A stretch of 10,406 nucleotides of DNA, taken from NCBI GenBank assembly GCA_002394125.1, contig DGSY01000073.1:10152-20557 (forward strand), read 5' to 3'. The position numbers were made by a program, and so were the translations under genes. Positions 1 through 7,142 of the stretch are shown here, one piece after another. Origin of the DNA: Ruminococcus sp. UBA4350. GTDB lineage: Bacteria > Bacillota > Clostridia > Oscillospirales > Ruminococcaceae. Position 1 is the stretch's first letter. Every line of letters begins with the position of its first letter. A model generated the notes under the pieces. It had not been told where the DNA came from, did no database searches, and saw only the letters and a program-made list of their open reading frames with translations.

Positions 1-41
1 GGTTATGAGCCCGACGAGCTGCCAGACTGCTCCACTCCGCG
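1..41 (-). tRNA. tRNA-fMet (CAU), 5' portion, cut by window edge
   Basis: Read on the minus strand from base 41, the sequence begins CGCGGAGTGGAGCAG and runs through a D-arm (GAGC...GCTC) into an anticodon stem GGG-CTCATAA-CC, then leaves the window. This matches bacterial initiator tRNA nearly base for base. The anticodon CAT sits in the loop, C is the first base (giving the unpaired C1 typical of initiators), and the anticodon stem carries the GGG side of the initiator-specific GGG:CCC pairs. It would read the start codon and carry formyl-methionine. The T-arm and acceptor 3' side lie outside the window, so CCA encoding cannot be judged. It is transcribed away from the neighbouring recombinase. 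Confidence 0.93.
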
Positions 42-53
42 TCAACATGATGT

Positions 54-82
54 ATTATATCACAAATCCGGACGAATGTCAA
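54..82 (-). promoter_or_regulatory. Consensus sigma-A promoter of tRNA-fMet
   Basis: On the minus strand TTGACA (82-77) is followed by a 17-base spacer and TATAAT (59-54), with a TGA just before the -10 that makes it an extended -10 element. Both hexamers are perfect. Transcription should start near base 47, about six bases upstream of the mature tRNA 5' end at 41, so the leader removed by RNase P would be very short. A perfect promoter fits a heavily expressed stable RNA. Confidence 0.9.
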
Positions 83-128
83 GCACTAAAACACATTTTG
101 TTAGTTATGCTTATGACTGCACGATATT

Positions 129-1322
129 GTGACGATGATATTGTTTACAACATACATAAGATGGGGGCGGGGAGTCTTGCAAAACGCATCAGGAGCAATC
201 TATATGCGCTTATCACGGGAGGACGGCTGCGGAAATCCGGAGTCCGCAAGCATCAGCAGTCAGCGGATATTGCTCATGCAATATGCCCGTGCGCACGGCA
301 TCGCTGTCGGTTATCAGTTTGCGGATGACGGCATCTCCGGAACCACGATGAAGCGCGATGCATTCCGCCGTATGCTGGCGCTGATCGAATCCGGCGCGAT
401 CAGAACGCTTCTGGTCAAGGATCTATCGCGCCTCAGCCGTGATTATATCCGCACAGGCGCGCTGCTTGAGCATTGGTTTCCCGCGCACGGCGTCCGGTTT
501 ATCTCGGTGGATGACGGGATCGACACGCAGAGCGCAGCGGCATCCGGCGATTTCTTCCCGATCCGTGCTGTCATGGACGACTGGTATGCGCGGGATATTT
601 CGCGAAAGGTGCGTACGGCGATTTATGCGCGGCAAAGCGCGGGATACTGCACGGCCGCCGCTCTGCCCTTCGGATATTGCCGGAGCGGGAGCAATATTAT
701 TATAAATCAGAAACAGGCGGAAACCGTCCGTCAGATCTTTCATGTATATACAGAGGGTGCCGGTTTCAGACAGATCGCAGATATGCTGCGCGACCCTGCC
801 TCTCCGCTGTTTTCACCGGAACGGCGCTGGAGTGATGTATCTGTCCGGCGCATCCTGACAAATCCCGTCTACATCGGTAAGCTCCGTCTGCATATCACGG
901 AAAAGCTCAGCTATAAATCTGAAATCCGCATAAAAGCTGAGAATCCGATATATTGTTCTGTTCAGCCGATCATAAGCGAGCAGGAATTTGAAATGGTGCA
1001 GGAGCGGATATTATCCCGCGGCCACAGCCGGCCATCGGCACATTGGCTGTCCGGAAAGATCACCTGCGGATGCTGCGGCGCCAGGATGCACATTACCGGT
1101 GCAGGGGCAAAGTGCCGGATCATCTGCGGAATGAGAAAACGCGGAGGAGACTGCCGGAACCCATCTGTCAGTATGACAATATTGCTGCGGATGATCTGCG
1201 AACAGCTGCAAAGAGACGGGATTCCGGAGCCGCAGACACACTGCCGCAGTCTGATCGAAAGCATCTGTATTTCGGCGGATACGGTCACTGTCCGCGTCCG
1301 GTACCGGCGCCCGACCGCATGA
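129..1322 (+). CDS. Large serine recombinase (compact, resolvase plus recombinase plus zinc ribbon)
   Basis: This is a site-specific DNA recombinase that would cut and rejoin DNA through a serine-DNA bond. The N-terminal resolvase domain has the YxRLS motif (Tyr25, Arg27, nucleophile Ser29) and the DLSRLSRD motif with catalytic Arg101 and Arg104. WYARDISRKVR, near residue 155, is typical of the TnpX/Tn4451-like group. The central recombinase domain has the LTNPVYIGKL motif, followed by a zinc ribbon with Cys313, Cys316, Cys333 and Cys342. The coiled-coil tail is short, so at 397 residues it is smaller than the usual 450-550. The start is uncertain. GTG129 and ATG135 have no good ribosome binding site. 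ATG204 has AGGAG at 191-195 with 8-base spacing, but would remove the start of the first beta strand. No clear promoter was found upstream. No cargo, partner gene or att site is recognisable, so its job (element mobility or DNA inversion) is open. Confidence 0.9.
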   Translation: MTMILFTTYIRWGRGVLQNASGAIYMRLSREDGCGNPESASISSQRILLMQYARAHGIAVGYQFADDGISGTTMKRDAFRRMLALIESGAIRTLLVKDLSRLSRDYIRTGALLEHWFPAHGVRFISVDDGIDTQSAAASGDFFPIRAVMDDWYARDISRKVRTAIYARQSAGYCTAAALPFGYCRSGSNIIINQKQAETVRQIFHVYTEGAGFRQIADMLRDPASPLFSPERRWSDVSVRRILTNPVYIGKLRLHITEKLSYKSEIRIKAENPIYCSVQPIISEQEFEMVQERILSRGHSRPSAHWLSGKITCGCCGARMHITGAGAKCRIICGMRKRGGDCRNPSVSMTILLRMICEQLQRDGIPEPQTHCRSLIESICISADTVTVRVRYRRPTA

Positions 1323-1371
1323 TATGTGAATAATTACCAAATGCATTCATGAAATGCGCGGTTGTTTCTTC

Positions 1372-1400
1372 TTGTGATTTTGCCGCAAATATGGTATAAT
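1372..1400 (+). promoter_or_regulatory. Extended -10 promoter of the rlmB operon
   Basis: TTGTGA (1372-1377), a 17-base spacer and a perfect TATAAT (1395-1400), preceded by TGG, form an extended -10 sigma-A promoter. Initiation would fall near 1407, leaving a 5' leader of about 14 bases to ATG1421 or 32 bases to ATG1439. It is the only strong plus-strand promoter seen before the next three genes. Confidence 0.82.
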
Positions 1401-1420
1401 ATAAAAATAGTCAAAGATGA

Positions 1421-2200
1421 ATGAAAGCGGGTTCACAAATGGAACGAACACTTGATAAGCAGGAATCGGCGAACTGCATTTTCGGGCGCAATGCCGTGAC
1501 GGAAGCACTCAGAGCGGATATGCCGATCAATCAGATTTTTACCGCGTCCATGACGGGCAGTCTGGGTGCGATCTGCCGCGATGCGAAAAAGCGCGGCATT
1601 CTTGTGAAGGTGACGGACAGCCGCAAGCTGGATGCAATGGCGAACGGCGGCAATCATCAGGGCATCTGCGCGGAGACGGCCTGTGCGGAATATGCATCGG
1701 TCGCGGATATTCTCGCAGTCAGCGCGAAAAAAGGCACAGCGCCGTTCCTGATCCTCTGCGACGGCATTGAGGATCCGCATAATCTCGGCGCGATTCTCCG
1801 GACGGCTGAGGCTGCCGGTGCGGACGGCGTCATTCTGCCGAAGCGCCGCAGTGCATCGCTGACGCAGACCGTATATAAGACCTCTGCCGGCGCCGCAAGC
1901 TGGATTCCGGTTGCGCGGGTATCGAATCTAGCGACGGAAATGATCGCGCTGAAGAAGCAGGGCATCTGGTTTTTCGGTGCGGATATGAACGGCACACCGG
2001 CATCTGCAGCGGATCTTTCCGGTGCGGTCGGGCTGGTGATCGGCTCGGAGGGATTCGGCATGAGTGCGCCGGTGCGTGCGCAGTGTGATGCGATTATCTC
2101 GCTGCCGATGTTCGGCAAAGTCAATTCGCTGAATGCTTCCGTTGCTGCCGGCATTCTGATGTACGAAGCGGTCAGACAGCGCGGCATGAACAGAGATTGA
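1421..2200 (+). CDS. rlmB: 23S rRNA (guanosine-2'-O-)-methyltransferase RlmB, TrmH/SpoU family
   Basis: This cytoplasmic enzyme transfers a methyl group from S-adenosylmethionine to the 2'-O of a guanosine in 23S rRNA (G2251 in E. coli numbering), near the peptidyl-transferase P loop. The N-terminal substrate-binding domain starts with IFGRNAVTEAL. The SPOUT (trefoil-knot) domain shows all three family motifs: motif 1 GIEDPHNLGAILRTAEAAGA, motif 2 LVIGSEGFGM and motif 3 ISLPMFGKVNSLNASVAAGI. Length (about 255 residues) is normal. The start could be ATG1421, or ATG1439, which has a weak AGCGGG about 9 bases upstream and begins MERTLDKQ. ATG1439 would fit the predicted transcription start better. 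The stop lies 20 bases before the next gene, so the two are probably co-transcribed. A close paralogue of different tRNA or rRNA specificity cannot be excluded from sequence alone. Confidence 0.93.
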   Translation: MKAGSQMERTLDKQESANCIFGRNAVTEALRADMPINQIFTASMTGSLGAICRDAKKRGILVKVTDSRKLDAMANGGNHQGICAETACAEYASVADILAVSAKKGTAPFLILCDGIEDPHNLGAILRTAEAAGADGVILPKRRSASLTQTVYKTSAGAASWIPVARVSNLATEMIALKKQGIWFFGADMNGTPASAADLSGAVGLVIGSEGFGMSAPVRAQCDAIISLPMFGKVNSLNASVAAGILMYEAVRQRGMNRD

Positions 2201-2220
2201 AGATAGAAAGGATGCATACT

Positions 2221-4872
2221 ATGTCGTCCAAACGGCGTAAAAAGAAAAATAACGAAATGATAAATACAGAGAATGCTGCGTCCGAAGCGAGCATTGAAAC
2301 AGCGGATGCGGATGCAGGGGAACTGACCGAAGAAGAGGAGATCGCTGCGGACAATGCAGATGATGTGCCGGATTATCCGGAGAGTGCAACGAATGATCCG
2401 GACGATACTGCGGATGCAGCGGCGGATGATGCAGAGGTTACGGATGAGACAGGGGATGCGGCAGATGCAGAGGAGACTGCTGCGCCGGAATCTTCCGGCA
2501 AACCGGCAGTATCCGATGCGGCAAAGCAGGTCGATCCGCCGGTCGTGCGCGTGACGCCGAAGCCCGCCCGGCTGCACGGCAGAATCCGGCGCGGCGAGCC
2601 CGTCCGGACTGTGACACCTGCCGATATCCGGAAGCCGCAGGTCTCATTCCTCAATTCGATCGCGAATATTGAAGCGGAGACCGCTGCACAGCGCGACAGC
2701 CATATCAGTTCGACCGCGCAGGCCTATGACCATGCGGTCATCATCGAGGAGGATCCTGAGATCACCTCATACAGCCCGAAGATCCGCAGAATGCAGGATT
2801 CAACGAGTGCGCGGGAGCGCCGCCGCAGAGCGGGCAGCGGAGAGAATCTGCAATATGAGCGCGTGACGCCGGTCGCGGCGCCGCAGACCATGCCGGCCTC
2901 CAAGCTGCGGAAAAAGCGCGGCGGAGCTGTTTCGCCGGAGGTGCTGGAGCGCATCCCCGAAAAGCTCAAGCGGCATCCGCAGGATTCCCGCCCCGTGCGG
3001 TATCTCGGCCAGTCGCAGCATACGCAGATCAACCTCTCCGACAGCGCGGAAGCCCGCCGGAATATTGATATTGATGTGCGCTATCTGAATGAGCACCGCG
3101 AGCGCACCGATCTGCCGAAGCAGGTGCGGCCGGTCGGCCCTGACAATAAAAAATCCATCAGGAATGATCTGCTGGAGCTGAACTCCAATCTCGCCCTGCG
3201 CATTTTCATTCTCGGATTTCTGACGATATGCAGCGGCCTGATCACGCTGCTGGACTGGATCCCGTCGTTCCCGATGCCTTCATTCCTGAGCAGCAGAGAG
3301 GCACCGCTCGCATTTCTGACGATCCAGATTTTGCTCGGCTTTGCGGCACTTCCGTTTTCCGCTTCGCTGCTGAAAAACGGATATTCCAAGCTGGTGCGGT
3401 TCCGAGCGGACTGCGATTCGCTTGCGGCGATGTCGATGATCTCTGCACTGCTTGCGGCGATCCTGATCCTGCCGAGCCCCGGAATGCTGAAAACCGGCAT
3501 TGTGTCCGTATATGTCGCGGTCGGACTGCTTTCGCTGACGGTCAACGCCGTCGGCAAGAAGCTGATTGCAGTGCGTGCCATCCGCAATTTCGACCGTCTG
3601 ACCGACGGCAATCCGAAATACGGCATCCGCTATGTCGAGGACGAAAAGCGCGCGGAGAATCTGACAAGAGGAACGACCGGCGAATTCCCGATCCTTGCGG
3701 CGATGCAGCGGGTCGAGCAGCCGGAGGACTTCCTGAAATATACGTTTTCGACGGATCTTGCGGACAAGTTCTGCCGGACGGCAGTACCGGTGATCTTTTT
3801 CATCAGCCTGCTGTTTTCGGTCGGTATGGCACTGCTCCGCTCCGGACAGTTTGACAGCGCGGTCTGCTACGGCACCTCGATCTTTGCGCTGTGTTTCTCG
3901 GCCTGTGCCTGCACGGCGATCACGCTGATCTCTAATCTGCCGCTGGAATCCGGCACGCGGGATTATGTCCGCAACAGCGGCCTGCTGCTCGGCTATCAGA
4001 GCGTGGATGATTTCTATGATGTCAATATGCTCATGGTCGATGCGCCGACGCTGTTCCCGACCGGAACGACGCAGCTCGAATCCATTCAGGTGATCGGTGA
4101 GAGCCACCTTGAGGAGACGCTGCAATATGCCGCCAGCCTGACGCATCAGGCGGGCAGTATCCTGAAGGACACATTCTCGGCGGCGATCGTTTCCGATGAA
4201 AAGCTGATCCTGCCGGTCGAGAATTATATGTATGACGAGGGCAAGGGCATCAGCGGATGGATCGACAACAAGCGCGTGCTGCTCGGTACGCGTGACATGA
4301 TGATCGAGCACAGCATCGAGGGCATTCCGACGACGGCAAAGGTCGCGGAGATGACGCGGGACGGCTCCGAGGCACTGTATTTCTCGATCTCCGGCAGTGT
4401 TTCTGCGCTGTTCATTGTGCGGATCGAAGCCGGAAAAGCGGTCGTCCACTGGTTACAGGAAATGGAAAAGGAAAATCTGTTCCTGCTGGTGCGCAGCAAT
4501 GATGTTCTGCTTTCGCAGCGCCGCATTGCAAAGATGTTCGGCATCAGAGAGACCAGTCTGAAAATGATTCCGGCGAGACTGGAAGCGGATTATGCCGCCG
4601 AGACGCAGCCGGTCGAAAAGGGCAGTCCCTCGATGCTCTGCGCGGGCAGACTGGCCGGATTCATTCAGACGATCATCGGTGCAAAGCGGATCCGCTCTGC
4701 GGCGACGCTCGGCATGATCCTCCAGGCGGTCACGGCCTGTCTCGGTCTGGTCTATGTAATATTGTTTATCGCGCTCGGTGCATACAGCGATGTCCGGGGC
4801 GGTCTGCTGCTGGTCTATCATCTGATCTGCATTCTGGTGACAGTGCTGGCGATCCGGATGAAGGATACCTGA
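2221..4872 (+). CDS. P1B-type ATPase-like membrane pseudoenzyme with disordered N-terminus
   Basis: The start is ATG2221, with AAAGGA at 2207-2212 and 8-base spacing, giving 883 residues. Residues 1-320 look disordered: a lysine/arginine start, an Ala/Asp/Glu-rich stretch (about 20-100), then basic proline-containing sequence. Eight membrane helices follow in a P1B pattern: four (about 324-346, 361-384, 401-419, 427-446), two (521-540, 548-573) and two (829-853, 861-879). The actuator region between helices 4 and 5 is only about 74 residues. At the CPC site of helix 6 there is CAC (562-564). The DKTGTLTxG position reads DAPTLFPTG (607-615), keeping Asp607 but not the Lys-Thr-Gly. N-domain-like sequence GKGISGW (674-680) then LLGT is kept. 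TGDN becomes SNDV (759-762), and GDGxND is absent. I infer it cannot run a normal P-type transport cycle; a scaffold, sensor or metal-binding role is possible. It lies between rlmB and a lipoprotein gene. Confidence 0.72.
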   Translation: MSSKRRKKKNNEMINTENAASEASIETADADAGELTEEEEIAADNADDVPDYPESATNDPDDTADAAADDAEVTDETGDAADAEETAAPESSGKPAVSDAAKQVDPPVVRVTPKPARLHGRIRRGEPVRTVTPADIRKPQVSFLNSIANIEAETAAQRDSHISSTAQAYDHAVIIEEDPEITSYSPKIRRMQDSTSARERRRRAGSGENLQYERVTPVAAPQTMPASKLRKKRGGAVSPEVLERIPEKLKRHPQDSRPVRYLGQSQHTQINLSDSAEARRNIDIDVRYLNEHRERTDLPKQVRPVGPDNKKSIRNDLLELNSNLALRIFILGFLTICSGLITLLDWIPSFPMPSFLSSREAPLAFLTIQILLGFAALPFSASLLKNGYSKLVRFRADCDSLAAMSMISALLAAILILPSPGMLKTGIVSVYVAVGLLSLTVNAVGKKLIAVRAIRNFDRLTDGNPKYGIRYVEDEKRAENLTRGTTGEFPILAAMQRVEQPEDFLKYTFSTDLADKFCRTAVPVIFFISLLFSVGMALLRSGQFDSAVCYGTSIFALCFSACACTAITLISNLPLESGTRDYVRNSGLLLGYQSVDDFYDVNMLMVDAPTLFPTGTTQLESIQVIGESHLEETLQYAASLTHQAGSILKDTFSAAIVSDEKLILPVENYMYDEGKGISGWIDNKRVLLGTRDMMIEHSIEGIPTTAKVAEMTRDGSEALYFSISGSVSALFIVRIEAGKAVVHWLQEMEKENLFLLVRSNDVLLSQRRIAKMFGIRETSLKMIPARLEADYAAETQPVEKGSPSMLCAGRLAGFIQTIIGAKRIRSAATLGMILQAVTACLGLVYVILFIALGAYSDVRGGLLLVYHLICILVTVLAIRMKDT

Positions 4873-4896
4873 ACGCCCTGACGGAAAGGAAAAAGA

Positions 4897-6474
4897 ATGA
4901 GCTTTCTGAAATATGCATCCGTATTGACGGCCTGTGTCCTCGCCGTATCGCTGACCGGCTGCGAGCTTCCGCTGCCGGAGCAGTCCTCTGCGGCGGATTC
5001 CGAAGCAGACAGCCCGCGGTACGATATCAGCGCCCTCAAGGAACGCGCCGAATCGCTGAAAAGCTGCTGGAATGATCCGGATCAGGAAGCGCATATCGAA
5101 TCGGAGATCAAGGCGATTCTCACGGCAGTCGATGAAGCCTTTGCGATCAGTATGCAGGCGGAGATCGCCTCTGATGCCGACTGGTCGGATGATTCGCTTT
5201 ATGATCTGCAAAAGGCGGCATATCAGGATTACAATGCCGCTGCGGATATTGCCGGCTGGGTATTTACGAACGGCTATCAGTCCTCTCGGTATCCGGACAT
5301 CTTCGAGCCCTATGCGGATAAAGAAAATCTCGCTTATTATATCTCACACGGGCTTAGCCGCGTGATTGCAAATGCGCGTTCCGATGCGTCCTCCTCAAAG
5401 GATCTGCTTGATGAATATTATGATACGGCATTCGAGGAGGATGACGATACGGAGGCGCATCCGGACAAAAATCTCACCTGTGCCGACCTCTATCTGCGGG
5501 CGATCGAGGACTACGAGTCCTCGGAGATGCTGTATCAGTATTATTATCGCGACTACAATGCCGCAGATGTGAAGCGCGTTTATGAGGAGATCGTTGAGAA
5601 GCTCGTTCCGCTGCAATCGGATCTGGATGCGGCGCTCGCGATGACCGAGCCGGATGATTATTTCCTGCGTGACGATCCCTATGATCTGCTGAAAAAGTAT
5701 GCGCCGCGCATATCGGAAAAGGTCGCGGAATCGTCGGAGAAGCTGTTCCGGGAGCATCTGTATACGATCCCGGCAGGCGAGAAGTCCTATGACGGCAGCT
5801 ATACGGTCTCTTTTCCAAATGAGCAGTCCGCTCACATTTTCACCTATCTTGACGGCACATTCTACGATCTGCTGACCGTGACGCATGAGTTCGGACATTT
5901 CCATTCAGACTGGCGCGATACAACACCGGTCTACTGTCAGGTGACGAACATGGACATTGCAGAGGCGCAGTCGCAGTGCATGGAGATGCTGTTCACCGCG
6001 TACTACGGCGATATTTTCGGTGACGATGCGGTGTATTACGAGCTGCTTGCGCTTTACAGCCTGCTGGATTCGATCGCGGCGGGATTCTCGGTCGGAGAGT
6101 TTGAGAATGAGGCGGTCGGTCACAAGGATTCGATGTCGAATGAAGATCTGGTCGCGCTGTTTGACGGCTATGCAGAGGAATGCAATCTCGGTCACGAGCT
6201 GTATGAGGTCTCGCATCTGTTTGAGCAGCCGGGATATTACGTCAGCTATGGCGTATCTGCGCTGCCGGCTTTGCAGCTCTATACGATGATGCAGGAAGAT
6301 CACAGCAAGGCGGCGGCGGTCTACGACAGGCTTTCCTCGATCTCCTGTTCATCGGGCGAATACAGCTTCAATGACGCAATGGCGGAGTGCGGCTTTGACA
6401 GCTGCTTTGCGCCGGATTTGATCGGGCATTCCGCGGAGCTGATTCGTGCGCGGATCGACGAGCTGATCTCATAA
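4897..6474 (+). CDS. Lipoprotein zinc metallopeptidase, M3/oligoendopeptidase F type
   Basis: This is a predicted extracellular, lipid-anchored peptidase. The start has GAAAGGA (4884-4890) six bases upstream. The signal peptide ends in the lipobox LTGC, with Cys22 as the lipidation site, followed by a short Ser/Asp-rich linker. The zinc site is HEFGHFH: His330 and His334 as ligands, Glu331 as the catalytic base. AEAQSQCME follows, with Glu356 in the place of the third ligand and Glu363 matching the conserved Glu of the PepF AEIASTxNE motif. HLFEQPGYYVSYGVSALPAL (440-459) resembles the C-terminal FYxYxYAxG region of PepF, which binds substrate. At 525 residues it is somewhat shorter than PepF (about 600). 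Most M3 enzymes are cytosolic, so the lipoprotein form is less usual. It begins 24 bases after the pseudo-ATPase and is probably in the same transcript. The peptide substrates are unknown. Confidence 0.85.
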   Translation: MSFLKYASVLTACVLAVSLTGCELPLPEQSSAADSEADSPRYDISALKERAESLKSCWNDPDQEAHIESEIKAILTAVDEAFAISMQAEIASDADWSDDSLYDLQKAAYQDYNAAADIAGWVFTNGYQSSRYPDIFEPYADKENLAYYISHGLSRVIANARSDASSSKDLLDEYYDTAFEEDDDTEAHPDKNLTCADLYLRAIEDYESSEMLYQYYYRDYNAADVKRVYEEIVEKLVPLQSDLDAALAMTEPDDYFLRDDPYDLLKKYAPRISEKVAESSEKLFREHLYTIPAGEKSYDGSYTVSFPNEQSAHIFTYLDGTFYDLLTVTHEFGHFHSDWRDTTPVYCQVTNMDIAEAQSQCMEMLFTAYYGDIFGDDAVYYELLALYSLLDSIAAGFSVGEFENEAVGHKDSMSNEDLVALFDGYAEECNLGHELYEVSHLFEQPGYYVSYGVSALPALQLYTMMQEDHSKAAAVYDRLSSISCSSGEYSFNDAMAECGFDSCFAPDLIGHSAELIRARIDELIS

Positions 6475-6506
6475 AACAAAAACGGGAGCTGCAGGCAGTT
6501 CCCGTT
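6472..6506 (-). terminator. Intrinsic terminator of the DUF3592-like gene, convergent intergenic hairpin
   Basis: Bases 6481-6506 form an 11-12 bp stem (AACGGGAGCTGC paired with GCAGTTCCCGTT, one G-U wobble) around a tight loop. On the minus strand it is followed directly by TTTTTGTTTTAT, a good U-tract, so it ends transcripts of the minus-strand gene whose stop is at 6549. On the plus strand only TTCTGTG follows, so termination of the rlmB operon here would be weaker. The U-tract overlaps the stop codon of the M3 lipoprotein gene. Confidence 0.82.
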
Positions 6507-6548
6507 CTGTGATATGATATGGTGCGGATTCCTTGTCACGGCAGAGCG

Positions 6549-7016
6549 CTATGATTTGTCCATCCGGATGCGGAGAATGATGCCGGCTGCAAGGAGCAGA
6601 ATGCCGAGTCCCGACAGGACACAGCCCATGCGGATGCGCGGGGCAGCCGTGCCGAAATCAACGGTTCTGTCGGTCGGGTTTGCAGGGTCATAATACATGG
6701 TCAGCGTATCGCCGACAGCGAGATTCCGGTTGTCGGTCGTTGCGAATGTTTTGCCGATCTCGCGGGGGGTATCGCGGCGTTTGTCGGCAGGCTCGACGAC
6801 TACAATAAACGTGCCGTTGTCCGGAACGGAATGCTCCAGCTCGGTGATCTGCACCGTAACGGCGGTGCCTTTGGCCTGTGCTTTCCGGATCTCGTTCTGC
6901 TGAACGAGTCCGAGCGTCAGCAGGAGCAGACCGTAGCCGAGCAGCAGCAGAACTGCAAATATCAGCAGGATCCTGCCGATCCTGCGTAAAAGCGAAGCCT
7001 TGCGGTCTTGCTGCAA
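6549..7016 (-). CDS. Small two-helix membrane protein, DUF3592-like
   Basis: The 155-residue protein starts at TTG7016. An in-frame stop lies two codons upstream, and AGGTGA sits six bases before the TTG, which supports this start. A basic N-terminus leads into one membrane helix (about 15-38). A soluble beta-rich segment follows (about 45-127), then a second helix (about 131-150) and a charged tail. The segment TVQITELEH...VGDTLTMYYDPANPTDR resembles DUF3592 proteins, in which a GDxVxVYYDPxNP motif is typical. The termini are probably cytoplasmic with the soluble segment outside, but topology is inferred. Function is unknown. It is convergent with the M3 lipoprotein gene and divergent from the small lipoprotein, and it has its own strong promoter and terminator, so it is a single-gene transcript. 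Confidence 0.8.
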   Translation of the reverse strand: MQQDRKASLLRRIGRILLIFAVLLLLGYGLLLLTLGLVQQNEIRKAQAKGTAVTVQITELEHSVPDNGTFIVVVEPADKRRDTPREIGKTFATTDNRNLAVGDTLTMYYDPANPTDRTVDFGTAAPRIRMGCVLSGLGILLLAAGIILRIRMDKS

Positions 7017-7032
7017 AGCACATCACCTGCCT

Positions 7033-7061
7033 TTCTTTTTTATAGTATTATACCATATAAT
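7033..7061 (+). promoter_or_regulatory. Possible weak divergent promoter for the lipoprotein/CotH pair
   Basis: A perfect plus-strand TATAAT (7056-7061) lies three bases from the minus-strand -10, so ATTATA-CCA-TATAAT is an inverted repeat. The -35 at 17-base spacing is TTCTTT, a poor match, and there is no TG extension. If used, it would give a leader of about 148 bases containing both palindromic repeats. A second weak option is TTGCAA (7165-7170) with GAGAAT (7187-7192). Confidence 0.35.
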
Positions 7062-7075
7062 GGCGAAAAGTGCAA
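7047..7075 (-). promoter_or_regulatory. Extended -10 promoter of the DUF3592-like gene
   Basis: On the minus strand TTGCAC (7075-7070), a 17-base spacer and a perfect TATAAT (7052-7047) preceded by TGG form an extended -10 promoter. Initiation near 7040 would leave a leader of about 24 bases before TTG7016. The element TGGTATAAT is identical to the -10 of the rlmB promoter. Confidence 0.85.
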
Positions 7076-7122
7076 CTGATAAGGGAAAATATAAAGAACC
7101 ATGCCGCAGCCTGACCTCATAT

Positions 7123-7142
7123 CGGAGCCGGGCACTGCCCGG
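7123..7142 (+). repeat. Palindromic repeat copy 1 (GGGCACTGCCC core)
   Basis: This 20-base unit contains the hairpin CCGGGC-ACT-GCCCGG (7128-7142). It differs at only three positions from the unit at 7203-7222, exactly 80 bases away. It lies in the intergenic leader and has no U-tract directly after it, so it does not look like a terminator. It may be an operator half, an RNA structure or a duplicated leader segment. Confidence 0.6.

Noticed and set aside
98..128. Plus-strand promoter for the recombinase (TTGTTA at 98-103)
   Set aside because: No reasonable -10 at 16-18 base spacing; the match is too weak to claim.
5..328. Plus-strand 107-residue open frame at the left edge
   Set aside because: Its start codon is the complement of the tRNA-fMet anticodon, and it overlaps the recombinase in another frame with no family resemblance.
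1343..1357. Possible recombinase terminator hairpin (GCATT-loop-AATGC)
   Set aside because: The stem is only 5 bp and AT-rich, and no U-tract follows.
42..1420. Recombinase att sites or flanking direct/inverted repeats
   Set aside because: I compared both flanks and saw no convincing repeat; a genome comparison would be needed.
3280..4449. Minus-strand 389-residue open frame
   Set aside because: It is the antisense of the pseudo-ATPase gene, whose membrane helices and good ribosome binding site show it to be the real frame.
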